Shown: piece after piece, positions 32,305 to 41,900 of the stretch
Layout of the letters: each line of letters starts with the position of its first letter
How positions within the stretch are numbered: the first letter of the stretch is position 1
From: Oscillospiraceae bacterium
GTDB taxonomy: Bacteria > Bacillota > Clostridia > Oscillospirales > Oscillospiraceae
Reading direction: 5' to 3'
DNA: 56,190 nucleotides
NCBI GenBank assembly: GCA_017619715.1
Contig: JAFZRS010000027.1
Span: 1-56,190 of the forward strand
Program-made: the position numbers and the translations under genes
The notes under the pieces: model-generated
Database searches by the model: none
What the model was told of the DNA's origin: nothing
Seen by the model: the letters and a program-made list of their open reading frames with translations, nothing else

Positions 32305-33554
32305 TGAACTACGGCTGTATTGCCCGAAAACTGGGACACAGCTTTTCCAAAACGATCCACGGCAGGATCGACAGCTACGACTATCAGCTTCGGGAACTGA
32401 TGCCGGAGGAGCTGGACGCTTTCATGCGGGCAAAGGATTTTCAGGGGATCAACGTGACGATTCCTTACAAGGAGTCCGTCCTCCCCTATCTCGATCACAT
32501 CAGCGATACCGCCCGCGCCATCGGCGCGGTGAATACCGTGGTAAACCGCTCGGGCGAGCTGTGGGGCTTCAACACGGATTTCGGCGGCATGCGCGCCTTG
32601 ATCCGCCATATGGGACTGGATCTGACCGGACGCAAGGTGCTGATCCTCGGCAGCGGCGGCACAAGCAAGACCGCCCGCGCTGCGGCAGGCTCGTTAGGCG
32701 CGTCGGAGATTGTCACCGTCAGCCGCCGCCCGGGTGAACACGCCGTCTCCTATGAAACTGCCGCCGCCTGCCACAGCGACGGAGAAATGATTATCAACAC
32801 CACCCCTTGTGGTATGTTTCCGGAAATAGACCGCCAGCCGATTGGTCTGGACGCTTTCCCGCGTTTAGAGGGCGTAGTGGACGCTGTTTTCAACCCCCTT
32901 GCCTCCCGATTGGTGCTGGATGCCCGCCGCCGCGGCATGAAAGCCCAAGGCGGTCTTTATATGCTGGTCGCGCAGGCGGTGTTGGCGGCGCACCTCTTTA
33001 CCGGGAAAGAATACCCTGCCGATCTGACCGATCGCATCTATAGGGAACTGCTGGCGGAGAAAAAGAACCTTGTGCTGATCGGTATGCCGGGCAGCGGCAA
33101 AACCACGGTGGGTCGTTTGCTCGCACAACGGCTGAATCGACCTTTCGTGGATTTAGATGCACAAATTGCGGCACGGGACGGACGTTCGATCCCGGAAATC
33201 TTCGCCCAAAGCGGTGAGGATACGTTCCGCACATTGGAAACAGCGTGCGTCCGGGAAGTGGCGGTGCAAAACGGTCTGGTGATCGCCACAGGCGGCGGCT
33301 CAATCCTCCGGGAGGAAAATGTGCGGCTATTGAAACAAAACGGAGAGCTTATTTTTCTGGACCGTCCGCCGGAGTCTCTGTGCCCCACGGACGATAGACC
33401 GCTATCGGACACGATGGAGAAAATGCATCTCCTCTACGAACAGCGCCTTCCCCTCTACCGCGCCGCGGCGGATCGCATTGTGGCGGTGAACGGCGAGGCA
33501 AAAACCGTCGCCGAGCGGATCGCATCAGATGAGAACGGAGAATGGATAAGATGA
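32304..33554 (+). CDS. aroEK: Fused shikimate dehydrogenase-shikimate kinase (AroE-AroK)
   Basis: 416-residue fusion performing steps 4 and 5 of the shikimate pathway. Residues ~1-252 are AroE: CIARKLGHSFSKTIHG, catalytic lysine in NVTIPYKESV, NADP loop LGSGGTSKTARAA and the TTPCGMFPEID segment. Residues ~255-416 are AroK: Walker A GMPGSGKTTVGRLLA, DLDAQIAARDGRSIPEIF, ATGGGSILREE and the lid region. There is no stop or internal ribosome site between them. The ATG at 32304 lies 6 bases after GGAGG; an ATG one codon earlier (32301) overlaps the aroC stop. Confidence 0.95.
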   Translation: MNYGCIARKLGHSFSKTIHGRIDSYDYQLRELMPEELDAFMRAKDFQGINVTIPYKESVLPYLDHISDTARAIGAVNTVVNRSGELWGFNTDFGGMRALIRHMGLDLTGRKVLILGSGGTSKTARAAAGSLGASEIVTVSRRPGEHAVSYETAAACHSDGEMIINTTPCGMFPEIDRQPIGLDAFPRLEGVVDAVFNPLASRLVLDARRRGMKAQGGLYMLVAQAVLAAHLFTGKEYPADLTDRIYRELLAEKKNLVLIGMPGSGKTTVGRLLAQRLNRPFVDLDAQIAARDGRSIPEIFAQSGEDTFRTLETACVREVAVQNGLVIATGGGSILREENVRLLKQNGELIFLDRPPESLCPTDDRPLSDTMEKMHLLYEQRLPLYRAAADRIVAVNGEAKTVAERIASDENGEWIR

Positions 33555-33988
33555 GAATCCTTGTACTCAACGGTCCCAATATCAATATGCTGGGTATCCG
33601 GGAACCGGACGTCTACGGCGCGCAGACCTATGAAACGCTGTGTCAGCGCGTCCTGGAACACGCTGCCGCGTTGGGCGTGGAGGTGGAGCTGTACCAGTCC
33701 AACCATGAGGGCGATCTGGTAGATCGGATCCAAGCCGCCTACGGACAAATTGACGGTATCGTTATCAATCCCGGCGCTTATACTCATACCAGTATTGCCC
33801 TGTTGGACGCGGTAAAGGCTGTCTCTATCCCCGCGGTGGAGGTGCACATCTCCCGCGTGGAGGAGCGTGAAGCGTTCCGGCAGGTCAGCTATATCCGCGC
33901 CGCCTGCGTGAAAACCATCACCGGACACGGGATCGACGGCTATCTGGAAGCCATGGATTATTTACAGGAGGCGCTCCCATGCGATTGA
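33551..33988 (+). CDS. aroQ: Type II 3-dehydroquinate dehydratase
   Basis: 145-residue flavodoxin-like dodecameric enzyme of shikimate step 3. Motifs: LVLNGPNINMLGIREPDVYG at the start with the catalytic tyrosine, NPGAYTHTSIALLDAV near 76, and EVHISRVEEREAFRQ near 100. ATG at 33551 overlaps the aroEK stop (ATGA) and follows GGAGA at 9 bases; an ATG three codons earlier is adjacent to that site and less likely. Confidence 0.95.
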   Translation: MRILVLNGPNINMLGIREPDVYGAQTYETLCQRVLEHAAALGVEVELYQSNHEGDLVDRIQAAYGQIDGIVINPGAYTHTSIALLDAVKAVSIPAVEVHISRVEEREAFRQVSYIRAACVKTITGHGIDGYLEAMDYLQEALPCD

Positions 33989-35193
33989 CGATCTTGCCTT
34001 CCCGCGCCGCAGGAGAGATGACCGCGCCGCCTTCCAAGAGCGCGGCGCACCGATTGCTGATCTGCGCCGGGCTTGCCCGGGGACAAAGTGTGATTCGTAA
34101 TCTGGACGCCTCACAGGATATACTGGCGACCGCAGACTGTCTGCGGGCATTGGGCGCACGGGTGAAATTGCAAGACGGCATTGCCGAAGTAACAGGCTTT
34201 GACCGCGAAGCCGTACCAAACGGCACGTTACTCCCCTGCCGGGAATGCGGCAGTACGCTGCGCTTTTTCCTGCCGCTTGCACTGCTGGATGGACGCAAGA
34301 TCACACTCACCGGCACGAAGAAGCTCCTCTCCCGTCCTATGGCGGTGTATGAGGAGATCTGCAGGGGGCAGAATATCCTATACCGGCAATCCGATGACGC
34401 CTTGACCGTGTGCGGCCGTCTTACGCCGGGTGAATACACCGTGCCGGGGGATATCAGCAGTCAGTTTGTCAGCGGACTTTTGTTTGCCCTTCCCCTTCTA
34501 TCCGGCGACAGTGTAATCCGACTTCTGCCGCCGGTGGAAAGCAGACCCTATATCGATATGACGAGGCAGGCGCTCTCTCTATACGGTGTGGAGACGTGCA
34601 TGGACGGCGATACGATCACCGTTCCGGGCAATCAACATTATGTACCGCGTGATGTGGCGGTGGAGGGCGACTGGTCCAATGCCGCCTTTTTTGAGGCGCT
34701 CAATACATTGGGCGGGCAAGTATCGCTAAACGGTCTCAATGCCGACAGTTTGCAGGGCGACCGGATTTGCCGCGATTACTTTGCTGCACTGCGCCGCGGT
34801 ACGCCCACGCTGGATCTATCGGACTGTCCCGATTTGGGACCTGTATGCATGGCGCTGGCGGCGGCGTTGCACGGCGCGCGGTTTACCGGCACGCGGCGGC
34901 TGCGGCTCAAAGAGAGCGACCGCGCCGCCGCCATGGCGGAGGAATTGCGCAAGTTCGGCGCCGAGGTCACGGTGGAGGACGACAGTGTTCTCGTGCGCGG
35001 CGGCATTACAGCGCCCACGCAGGAGCTATGCGGACACAACGACCACCGCATTGTGATGGCACTGAGCGTGCTTGCAAGCGTGACAGGCGGCACAATCCGC
35101 GGCGTAGAGGCGGTGGCGAAAAGTCTGCCGGATTTCTTTACGCGGCTAAAAAATCTCGGCATTGAGGTGAGCGAAGATGGAATGGATCAGTAA
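33979..35193 (+). CDS. aroA: 5-enolpyruvylshikimate-3-phosphate synthase
   Basis: 404-residue enzyme adding enolpyruvate to shikimate-3-phosphate. Two inside-out alpha/beta domains: PPSKSAAHRLLICAGLA near residue 16, active-site loop ECGSTLRFFLPLAL near 90 (E. coli has NAGTAMRPL), PGDISSQFVSGLLFALP near 155, KESDRAAAMAEELRKFG near 310 and CGHNDHRIVMAL near 350. Slightly shorter than E. coli AroA. Overlaps aroQ by 10 bases and tyrA by 17. Confidence 0.96.
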   Translation: MRLTILPSRAAGEMTAPPSKSAAHRLLICAGLARGQSVIRNLDASQDILATADCLRALGARVKLQDGIAEVTGFDREAVPNGTLLPCRECGSTLRFFLPLALLDGRKITLTGTKKLLSRPMAVYEEICRGQNILYRQSDDALTVCGRLTPGEYTVPGDISSQFVSGLLFALPLLSGDSVIRLLPPVESRPYIDMTRQALSLYGVETCMDGDTITVPGNQHYVPRDVAVEGDWSNAAFFEALNTLGGQVSLNGLNADSLQGDRICRDYFAALRRGTPTLDLSDCPDLGPVCMALAAALHGARFTGTRRLRLKESDRAAAMAEELRKFGAEVTVEDDSVLVRGGITAPTQELCGHNDHRIVMALSVLASVTGGTIRGVEAVAKSLPDFFTRLKNLGIEVSEDGMDQ

Positions 35194-36031
35194 CAGTCAG
35201 ATTATGATTGTAGGACTTGGCTTGATGGGCGGCAGCTATGCCCGCGCGCTGAAGCGTCTGGGATATAGCATCAGCGCCATCGACTGCAATGAACAGAGTA
35301 TTCGCTACGCGCTGGAAAACGGGCTCATTGACCGGGGTTACACCCAACCGGACGCGGCGGCGCTGAGCGCAGCGGACGCGGTGATCTTCGCCCTCTATCC
35401 GGGCGTTTTCCGAAATTGGATTGAGACGTATCAGCACCTTTTCAAGTCCGGCGCTCTGCTCACCGACGTCACCGGCGTCAAGAGCTGTCTTGTCTACGAT
35501 ATACAAAGCATACTGCGCTGTGACGTGGAGTTCATTGCCGCCCACCCCATGGCGGGACGGGAAGTCTACGGCGTTGAGAACAGCGACGATCGCATTTTCC
35601 GTGACGCAAACTACATCGTCGTCCCCACGGAGAGGAATACGCCCCACGCTATCGACTGGTGCAAAAGCCTCGGTCGGATTTTAGGCTTCGCCCGCATCGC
35701 CGTCCTCTCTCCGGAGGAACACGATAAAATGATCGGTTTCCTCTCACAACTGACCCATTGCATCGCTGTTTCGCTGATGACATGCAGCGACAACCGCCAT
35801 CTGGCGGACTACACCGGCAATTCCTTCCGGGATCTGACGCGGATCGCCCGGATCAACGACGAGATGTGGAGTGAGCTGTTCCTTATGAACAAAGAGCCGC
35901 TTTTGCAGCAGATGCGATTGTTCAGTGAGGAGTTTGACGAACTGCGCCGATTGCTGGAGAACGAAGACGTGGAGGGACTGCGCGCGAAAATGCGCCTGAG
36001 CTCCCGGCGGCGCGCCGAGTTCGATCAATAA
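35177..36031 (+). CDS. tyrA: Prephenate dehydrogenase
   Basis: 284-residue NAD-dependent enzyme converting prephenate to 4-hydroxyphenylpyruvate for tyrosine. NAD-binding GLGLMGGSYARAL near residue 12, TDVTGVKS near 95, catalytic HPMAGRE with histidine near 120 and SQLTHCIAVSLM near 190. There is no chorismate mutase or ACT domain, so it depends on PheA for prephenate and lacks the usual Tyr-binding domain. ATG follows GAGGTGAG inside the end of aroA. Confidence 0.94.
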   Translation: MEWISNSQIMIVGLGLMGGSYARALKRLGYSISAIDCNEQSIRYALENGLIDRGYTQPDAAALSAADAVIFALYPGVFRNWIETYQHLFKSGALLTDVTGVKSCLVYDIQSILRCDVEFIAAHPMAGREVYGVENSDDRIFRDANYIVVPTERNTPHAIDWCKSLGRILGFARIAVLSPEEHDKMIGFLSQLTHCIAVSLMTCSDNRHLADYTGNSFRDLTRIARINDEMWSELFLMNKEPLLQQMRLFSEEFDELRRLLENEDVEGLRAKMRLSSRRRAEFDQ

Positions 36032-36057
36032 GCCTGCGGTAAAGGAGATTTTGAACC

Positions 36058-37086
36058 ATGAATATGGATTTTGACAGAAAACTCGCCATTCCCATGGAGG
36101 TCAAGGAGATGTATCCCCTCTCCGGCGCGCTGGCGAATATTGTGGACGAACGTCTGATAGCGCTGCGGGAGATTTTCAGCGGACGCAGTGATAAGCTGTT
36201 GCTGATTATCGGACCGTGTTCAGCGGACAATGAGGACAGCGTGCTGGATTATATCGGGCGTCTTCGCAAGGTGCAGGATAAGGTCAGCGACAGGATCTTT
36301 ATTGTGCCGCGGATCTATACCAACAAGCCCCGTACCACCGGGGACGGCTATAAGGGAATCCTCCACCAGCCCGATCCGGCGGGAAAAACCGATCTTCTGC
36401 GGGGAATCGTCATGATCCGGGAACTGCACATGCGCGCACTGGCGGAGACAGGATTCTCCTGCGCCGACGAGATGCTATATCCCGAAAACCACAAGTATCT
36501 GGACGATCTGCTTGGCTACGTGGCGGTGGGTGCCCGTTCGGTGGAGGATCAACAGCACCGTTTAACCGCCAGCGGTCTGGAGACGCCGGTGGGCATGAAA
36601 AATCCGACCAGCGGCAATATCGAGGTGATGATGAACTCCATCACCGCCGCACAGCACGCCCATTCCTTTATATACCGCGGCTGGCAGGCACACTCCCACG
36701 GCAACCCTTACGCCCACGCCATCTTGCGCGGTTATGTGGATAAATACGGCAAGTCCCACCCCAATTACCACTATGAAGACCTCGTACAACTCTCCGAGAT
36801 CTACGCGCAGAAGGGTCTGCAAAACCCCGCCGTCATTATTGACACCAACCACGCCAACTCCGGCAAACAGTATCTCGAGCAGATTCGTATCGCCCGGGAG
36901 GTTATGGGCAGCCGCCGCTATAACCCGGCGCTTGCCAAACTGGTCAAGGGTTTCATGATCGAAAGCTATTTGGAAGACGGCGCACAGCCGGTGGGCGGCG
37001 GCTGTTACGGCAAGTCCATCACCGACCCGTGCCTGGGCTGGGATAAGACGGAGCGGCTCATTTACGGTCTGGCGGATATGATGTGA
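36058..37086 (+). CDS. aroF: 3-deoxy-7-phosphoheptulonate synthase, AroG-like type I
   Basis: 342-residue enzyme that joins PEP and erythrose-4-phosphate, committing carbon to the pathway. Motifs IIGPCSADNEDSVLDYI near residue 50, YTNKPRTTGDGYKG near 85, GARSVEDQQHR near 165 and DTNHANSGK near 255 are those of the AroF/G/H class. The symbol is by analogy. ATG follows AAGGAGA at 9 bases. It is the last gene of the aro operon. Confidence 0.94.
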   Translation: MNMDFDRKLAIPMEVKEMYPLSGALANIVDERLIALREIFSGRSDKLLLIIGPCSADNEDSVLDYIGRLRKVQDKVSDRIFIVPRIYTNKPRTTGDGYKGILHQPDPAGKTDLLRGIVMIRELHMRALAETGFSCADEMLYPENHKYLDDLLGYVAVGARSVEDQQHRLTASGLETPVGMKNPTSGNIEVMMNSITAAQHAHSFIYRGWQAHSHGNPYAHAILRGYVDKYGKSHPNYHYEDLVQLSEIYAQKGLQNPAVIIDTNHANSGKQYLEQIRIAREVMGSRRYNPALAKLVKGFMIESYLEDGAQPVGGGCYGKSITDPCLGWDKTERLIYGLADMM

Positions 37087-37104
37087 AAAAATATCCAAAA
37101 CCTC

Positions 37105-37131
37105 TTGCAATTCCCAAACCTTTGTGATAAT
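37105..37131 (+). promoter_or_regulatory. Candidate promoter of the SDR gene
   Basis: TTGCAA (37105-37110), 15 bases, GATAAT (37126-37131) with an extended TG motif (TGTGATAAT). The TG extension can compensate for the short spacer. It lies 57 bases before the start codon. Confidence 0.5.
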
Positions 37132-37188
37132 CTTAACAAAGAGGCTGCTTTTGCAACGAAAATTACATTTGGACAGGAGAATGGACAC

Positions 37189-37962
37189 ATGAAAAACTAT
37201 TTTGATCTCAAGGGACAGGTCGCCATCGTAACCGGCTGCTCCAGCGGACTGGGTGTGCAGATGGCAAAGGCTCTCGCCAATCAGGGCGCCAACATCGTCG
37301 TGGTAGCTCGGCGGAAGAATCTCATTGAAGAAGTGGCTGCCGACATCAGCGCCACCTTCGGCGTGGAGACCCTTCCCGTTGCCTGCGACATCACCGACAC
37401 CGCCGCTGTGGAGGCCATGGTCGACGCCGCTTTGGCGAAGTTCGGCCGCATTGACGTTCTCATCAACAACGCCGGTACCGGCGCGGTAGGTCCTGCCGAG
37501 GACATCACCGACGATCAGTTCCATCACGAGATGCAGATCGACCTGTTCGGCTCTTTCAAAGTGGCGCGTGCCGTCGCTAAGAAGGCGATGATCCCTGCCA
37601 AGTACGGCCGTGTGATCAACATCGCCTCCATGTACGGTCTGGTGGGCAACAAGATTGCCGGTTCCGCCCCCTACCATGCTGCCAAGGGCGGCGTCGTCAA
37701 CCTGACCCGCGCGCTGGCCGCTGAGTGGGGCAAGTACGGTATCACCGTCAACTCCATCTGCCCGGGTTATTTCTACACCCCGCTGACCACCGAGACCCTC
37801 AACAGCGATTTCTTCCAGCAGAATGCCAAGACCATGATCCCCGAGGAGCGCTACGGCCACGAGGGCGAGCTTGATACCGCCGCCATCTTCCTGGCCTCTC
37901 CCGCTTCCAGCTACGTCACCGGCGTACAGCTCGCTGTGGACGGCGGCTACACCTGCATGTAA
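37189..37962 (+). CDS. Short-chain dehydrogenase/reductase
   Basis: 257-residue classical SDR. Cofactor loop TGCSSGLGVQ near residue 18, NNAGTG near 93, catalytic Ser in NIASMYGLVG near 145 and YHAAKGG (Tyr and Lys) near 162. The C-terminal GVQLAVDGGYTCM is typical. The ARRKN stretch after beta2 suggests NADP(H) use. Gluconate 5-dehydrogenase-like enzymes are the nearest in style, but the substrate is not known. ATG follows AGGAGA. It stands alone with its own promoter and terminator and favours C-ending codons such as GCC, ATC and AAC, as highly expressed genes do. Confidence 0.9.
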   Translation: MKNYFDLKGQVAIVTGCSSGLGVQMAKALANQGANIVVVARRKNLIEEVAADISATFGVETLPVACDITDTAAVEAMVDAALAKFGRIDVLINNAGTGAVGPAEDITDDQFHHEMQIDLFGSFKVARAVAKKAMIPAKYGRVINIASMYGLVGNKIAGSAPYHAAKGGVVNLTRALAAEWGKYGITVNSICPGYFYTPLTTETLNSDFFQQNAKTMIPEERYGHEGELDTAAIFLASPASSYVTGVQLAVDGGYTCM

Positions 37963-37991
37963 CCGATAAGCTACCCTGTTATTACAGTGTT

Positions 37992-38028
37992 AAAAGACGC
38001 CGCCGATCTTTGGGTCGGCGGCGTCTTT
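37992..38028. terminator. Bidirectional terminator between convergent genes
   Basis: GACGCCGCCGA (37996-38006) and TCGGCGGCGTC (38015-38025) with AAAA before and TTT after. It serves the SDR gene on the plus strand and the unknown gene on the minus strand. Confidence 0.9.
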
Positions 38029-38038
38029 GCGTATTGCA

Positions 38039-38872
38039 TCAGGTACGGCTGGCGCAGTAGTTGCGCGCGCTGGCATAGTCCGTAGGGGTATCCACCGTGT
38101 TGGGCGGGAAAAACTCGCTGATGGGGAACGAAACACTGCGGAACAGTCCGCACGGATCGTCTTGATCGCTGCCGCCGCACTCGGTCTGCGGGATACAGTA
38201 GTCGTATACGGGGATCAAGAGCTGGGTATCGCGCTCCAAACGCACCAGAGAGAACTGTCCCAACGTCACATAGTAGCGGCGAGTAGAATCGTCGTCCAGC
38301 ACCAACTCACTGGAAAAGCTCTGGGCAATGAAGGCGGGAATATCCGTTATGGGCAAATCGTTGCCCAGCGGCGTATCGGATACGCGGGTATCCAGCACAA
38401 TGGGATCTACCGCCTCCACCACGGCGATGGGCAGATTGGTACGCATAACGCCGGGGATATCCAGCTCCTCCAACACGGTATCGGAGGAGAATATCTTGGC
38501 GTTCCCCTCGCTGCCGAACAGGATACATCTCTTGTCAAACACGCACAGACCCTCTGCTTCCGTATAGCGTGGCGTACCGGTGTAGACCTGCAAGGTCACG
38601 CGGTAGAAAAACCGCATATCGACGGAATAGAAGCCGCGGTTGAATGTCACCGGCTCTACGTCCGTATAGATGTATAACAGTTCCGCTGAACCGCCCTTGG
38701 ACATCTGGGCGCTGCCCAGCACGTTTAACGCGTTCACGGTGGGATAGAACCGCAGATCTTCCACGCAGTCCTTGTCTCTACAGCCATCAAATATCTTTCG
38801 TGTATGGATACACACGGATTCCCGGACATTTTCCAACTCGTTGACCGGACCCGGCATTGCATTTTCAGGCAT
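38039..38872 (-). CDS. Conserved clostridial protein with CRDKDC motif, possible spore component
   Basis: 277-residue soluble protein with no signal peptide or membrane helix. The N-terminal segment CIHTRKIFDGCRDKDCVEDL (about residues 20-40) resembles a motif I know from proteins of spore-forming Clostridia. The rest looks beta-rich (for example RFFYRVTLQVYTG, YYVTLGQFSLVRLERD), with a Cys-containing C-terminus. I do not recognise a named function. ATG at 38872 follows AGGAGGT. A CATACACTG -10 upstream suggests sigma-E or sigma-K control, so a mother-cell or spore surface role is inferred. Confidence 0.75.
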   Translation of the reverse strand: MPENAMPGPVNELENVRESVCIHTRKIFDGCRDKDCVEDLRFYPTVNALNVLGSAQMSKGGSAELLYIYTDVEPVTFNRGFYSVDMRFFYRVTLQVYTGTPRYTEAEGLCVFDKRCILFGSEGNAKIFSSDTVLEELDIPGVMRTNLPIAVVEAVDPIVLDTRVSDTPLGNDLPITDIPAFIAQSFSSELVLDDDSTRRYYVTLGQFSLVRLERDTQLLIPVYDYCIPQTECGGSDQDDPCGLFRSVSFPISEFFPPNTVDTPTDYASARNYCASRT

Positions 38873-38916
38873 GCTGTTACCTCCTATTAAGTACTGAAAG
38901 ATGTGCTCTTTCAATC

Positions 38917-38943
38917 CAGTGTATGCCAAAACCGTGTGAGTGT
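38917..38943 (-). promoter_or_regulatory. Candidate mother-cell (sigma-K or sigma-E) promoter
   Basis: Minus strand: AC (38942-38943), 16 bases, CATACACTG (38917-38925). This fits the sigma-K pattern (AC, 16-17, CATA-N3-TA) with one mismatch, and its CATACACT also fits the sigma-E -10. It lies 45 bases upstream of the ATG at 38872. Confidence 0.45.
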
Positions 38944-38944
38944 G

Positions 38945-38972
38945 AAAAGAGAGGGCTTTCGCCCTCTCTTTT
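38945..38972 (-). terminator. Rho-independent terminator after dnaE
   Basis: AAAAGAGAGGGC (38945-38956) pairs with GCCCTCTCTTTT (38961-38972) closing a GAAA tetraloop on the minus strand, 9 bases past the dnaE stop. Confidence 0.85.
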
Positions 38973-38980
38973 TAACTGGA

Positions 38981-41900
38981 TTATTCTTTTACCACCACGT
39001 TCTCCGCCGACAGCCACTCCCGGCATTCCTCCAACAGCGCCGGGTGATAGAGGCATTTGCTGCCCAGCAGCTTGCCTGTATCTGCCACCCGGATCTTCAA
39101 GGGCGTATCGCCTTCAAACATGGTCAGCACCAACCGCAGATGCCGGAACGCCGGAGAGTCAAGACTGGGAACTTTCAAATAGATGACTGCGCCTTTCGGT
39201 TCGGTGTGCTTGGCGGTGACTGCCATGTCCTTCTCCCCGTCGACATCTTCTTTACGCAAAGGGTAGATCGTATCGCACATGATCTGCGGCGGCTTATCCT
39301 CCCGCACGGACAGCCGTCCCTTCACCAACACCGGGGTGTTCACCTGCATATAGCTTCCGCATTGCTCAATGGTGCGGCTGAAGCACAATAGCTCGATAGA
39401 CGACAGCTCGTCCTCCACCATCACGTACGCCATGAGGGTATTGTTCCGGGTAGTGCGGGTCTTACTGGACGTTACGATCCCCGCCAATGTCACGTTTTGC
39501 CCGTCGGCAAAGCGACGAGGACCTTCCTCCTCTTCAAAATCAGCGATAATGGTGTGAATCGGAACGGCGCCGGCACGGGCGGCGGACGCACGGTAATCCG
39601 TCATAGGGTGCCCGCTCAAATAAAGACCGGTGGTCTCTTTCTCCATGAACATACGCTCCGTGGCGGAGAACTCCGGAATCTCCGGCAGGTCAACCTGCGC
39701 GTGAACCGCGGCGGCGGACGACACGCCGAAAAAGTCCATCTGTCCTTCCACGTTCTGTCGGCGGCTGTCGCCGATGCTGTCAAGCACCTTCTCGTAGACC
39801 TGCATCAGTTGGGAGCGATGAACGTGCAGGGTGTCGAATGAACCGGATTTGATAAGGCTCTCCACTGCGCGTTTATTCATATCACCGCAATCAAACAACC
39901 GCTCGCAAAAATCCTGGAACGATTGAAACGCTCCCCCGCGCTGTCGCTCTGCCATCAGCGACTGGATAAAGCCGCGGCCGATATTCTTGATCGCCACCAG
40001 TCCGAAACGGATACCGTCATCTTCCACCGTGAAACGGTCGCAGGATCGATTGACGTCCGGCGGCAACAGCGCAATACGGCACTCCCGGCACTCGGCGATA
40101 TACTCGGCGATCTTGTCGGAGTTGTCCAGCACGCTGGTGAGCAGCGCCGCCATATATTCGCGCACATAGTGGCATTTGAACCACGCCGTCTGATATGCCA
40201 CCACCGCATAGGACACGGCGTGCGCCTTGTTGAACGCATAGTTGGCAAAATCGTAGATCTCGTTGTAGATGGATTGCGCTACCGATTCCGGTATGCCGTT
40301 GGCGGCACAGCCGCAGATATGGCGATCGGGATCGCCGTGCAAAAACGCCTCCCGCTCTTTTTCGATATCCTTGACCTTCTTTTTACTCATGGCGCGGCGC
40401 ACCATATCCGCCTGCCCCAGAGAATAGCCTGCCAACTGCTGGAAGATTTGTATCACCTGCTCCTGATAGACGATACAGCCGTATGTGATATCCAGAATCG
40501 GCTTGAGCAACGGGTGTTTGTAGGAAATGAGCTTCGGATCATGCTTGCAGGCGATAAACTTGGGGATCGACTCCATGGGACCGGGACGGTACAGCGCGAT
40601 GATCGCGGTGATATCCTCAATATTCTCCGGCTTCAAGCCGATGCAGACGTTCGTCATGCCGGACGACTCCATCTGGAATACGCCGGAGGTCCTCCCTGCC
40701 GTCAGCATCTCAAATACCGCCGGATCATCCATTGGGATCTGATCCAGGCTGAAATCCGGTTTCTCACGGCGCACCAGCTTCACCGCGTCGTCCAGCACGG
40801 TCAGGTTGCGAAGACCCAGAAAGTCCATTTTCAGCAGTCCCAGTTCTTCCAGGGTAATCATGTTGTACTGGCAGACGATGGCGTCATCGTTGCGCGCCAG
40901 CGGCACATATTCATACACCGGACGCTTGGTGATGACCACGCCGGCGGCATGGGTGGAGGCGTGGCGCGGCATGCCCTCCAGCGCCTTGGCGGTATCGATG
41001 AGCTGACGGATTTTCTCGTCGTTTTCATAGAGATCGGAGAGCTGTTTGCTCAAATGCAGCGCATCGTCCAGCGTAATATGGAGCGTGGTGGGAACCAGCT
41101 TCGCCACCGCGTCCACCTCGGCATAGGTCATATTCAGCGCGCGCCCAACGTCGCGGATAGCGCCGCGCGCCGCCATGGTACCGAAGGTAACAATCTGCGC
41201 CACGTGATCGTCTCCGTATTTACGGCGAACATAGTCCACCACTTCCCCCCGGCGCGTATCGCCGAAGTCCATGTCGATATCCGGCATGGATACCCGCTCC
41301 GGGTTCAAAAAACGTTCAAAGTAGAGATGGTATTGCATGGGGTCGATATCCGTAATGCGCAGACAGTAGGACACCATGGATCCGGCGGCACTGCCGCGTC
41401 CCGGTCCCACGGGGATCCCCGCGTCCTTGGCATAGCGCACGAAATCGGAGACGATGAGGAAATAGTCGGTAAACCCCATCTTCTCGATCATATCCAGCTC
41501 ATAATCAAGTTGTTTGCGGTATGCGTCGTTCCCCTCCCCGTAGCGCTCGGCAAAACCTTTTTCGCACAGCGCACGCAGATAAGCGGGGGAATCGTAGCCG
41601 GGCGGCAGTTGGAACTCCGGCAAATGATACTTGCCGAAGGTGAACTCCACCTGACAGCGATCGGCAATGCGCTGGGTATTCTCCAGCGCATCGGGATATG
41701 CGCCGAACAGCGCCTCCATCTCCTCCGTGGAGCGGATATAGAAGTTCTGCGGCTCATAGCGCATGCGGTTTTCATCGTCCACGGTTTTTGCCGTCTGGAT
41801 ACACAACAGCACGTCGTGGCTGTGCGCGTCCTCCCGGCGCAGATAGTGGGCGTCGTTGGTACACACCAGCGGGATTCCCGTCTCATTGTGAAGCCGCAGC

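Noticed and set aside
34240..34290. Glyphosate-insensitive EPSP synthase because of the ECGSTLRF loop
   Set aside because: The loop is usual for clostridial AroA; sensitivity cannot be read from this alone.
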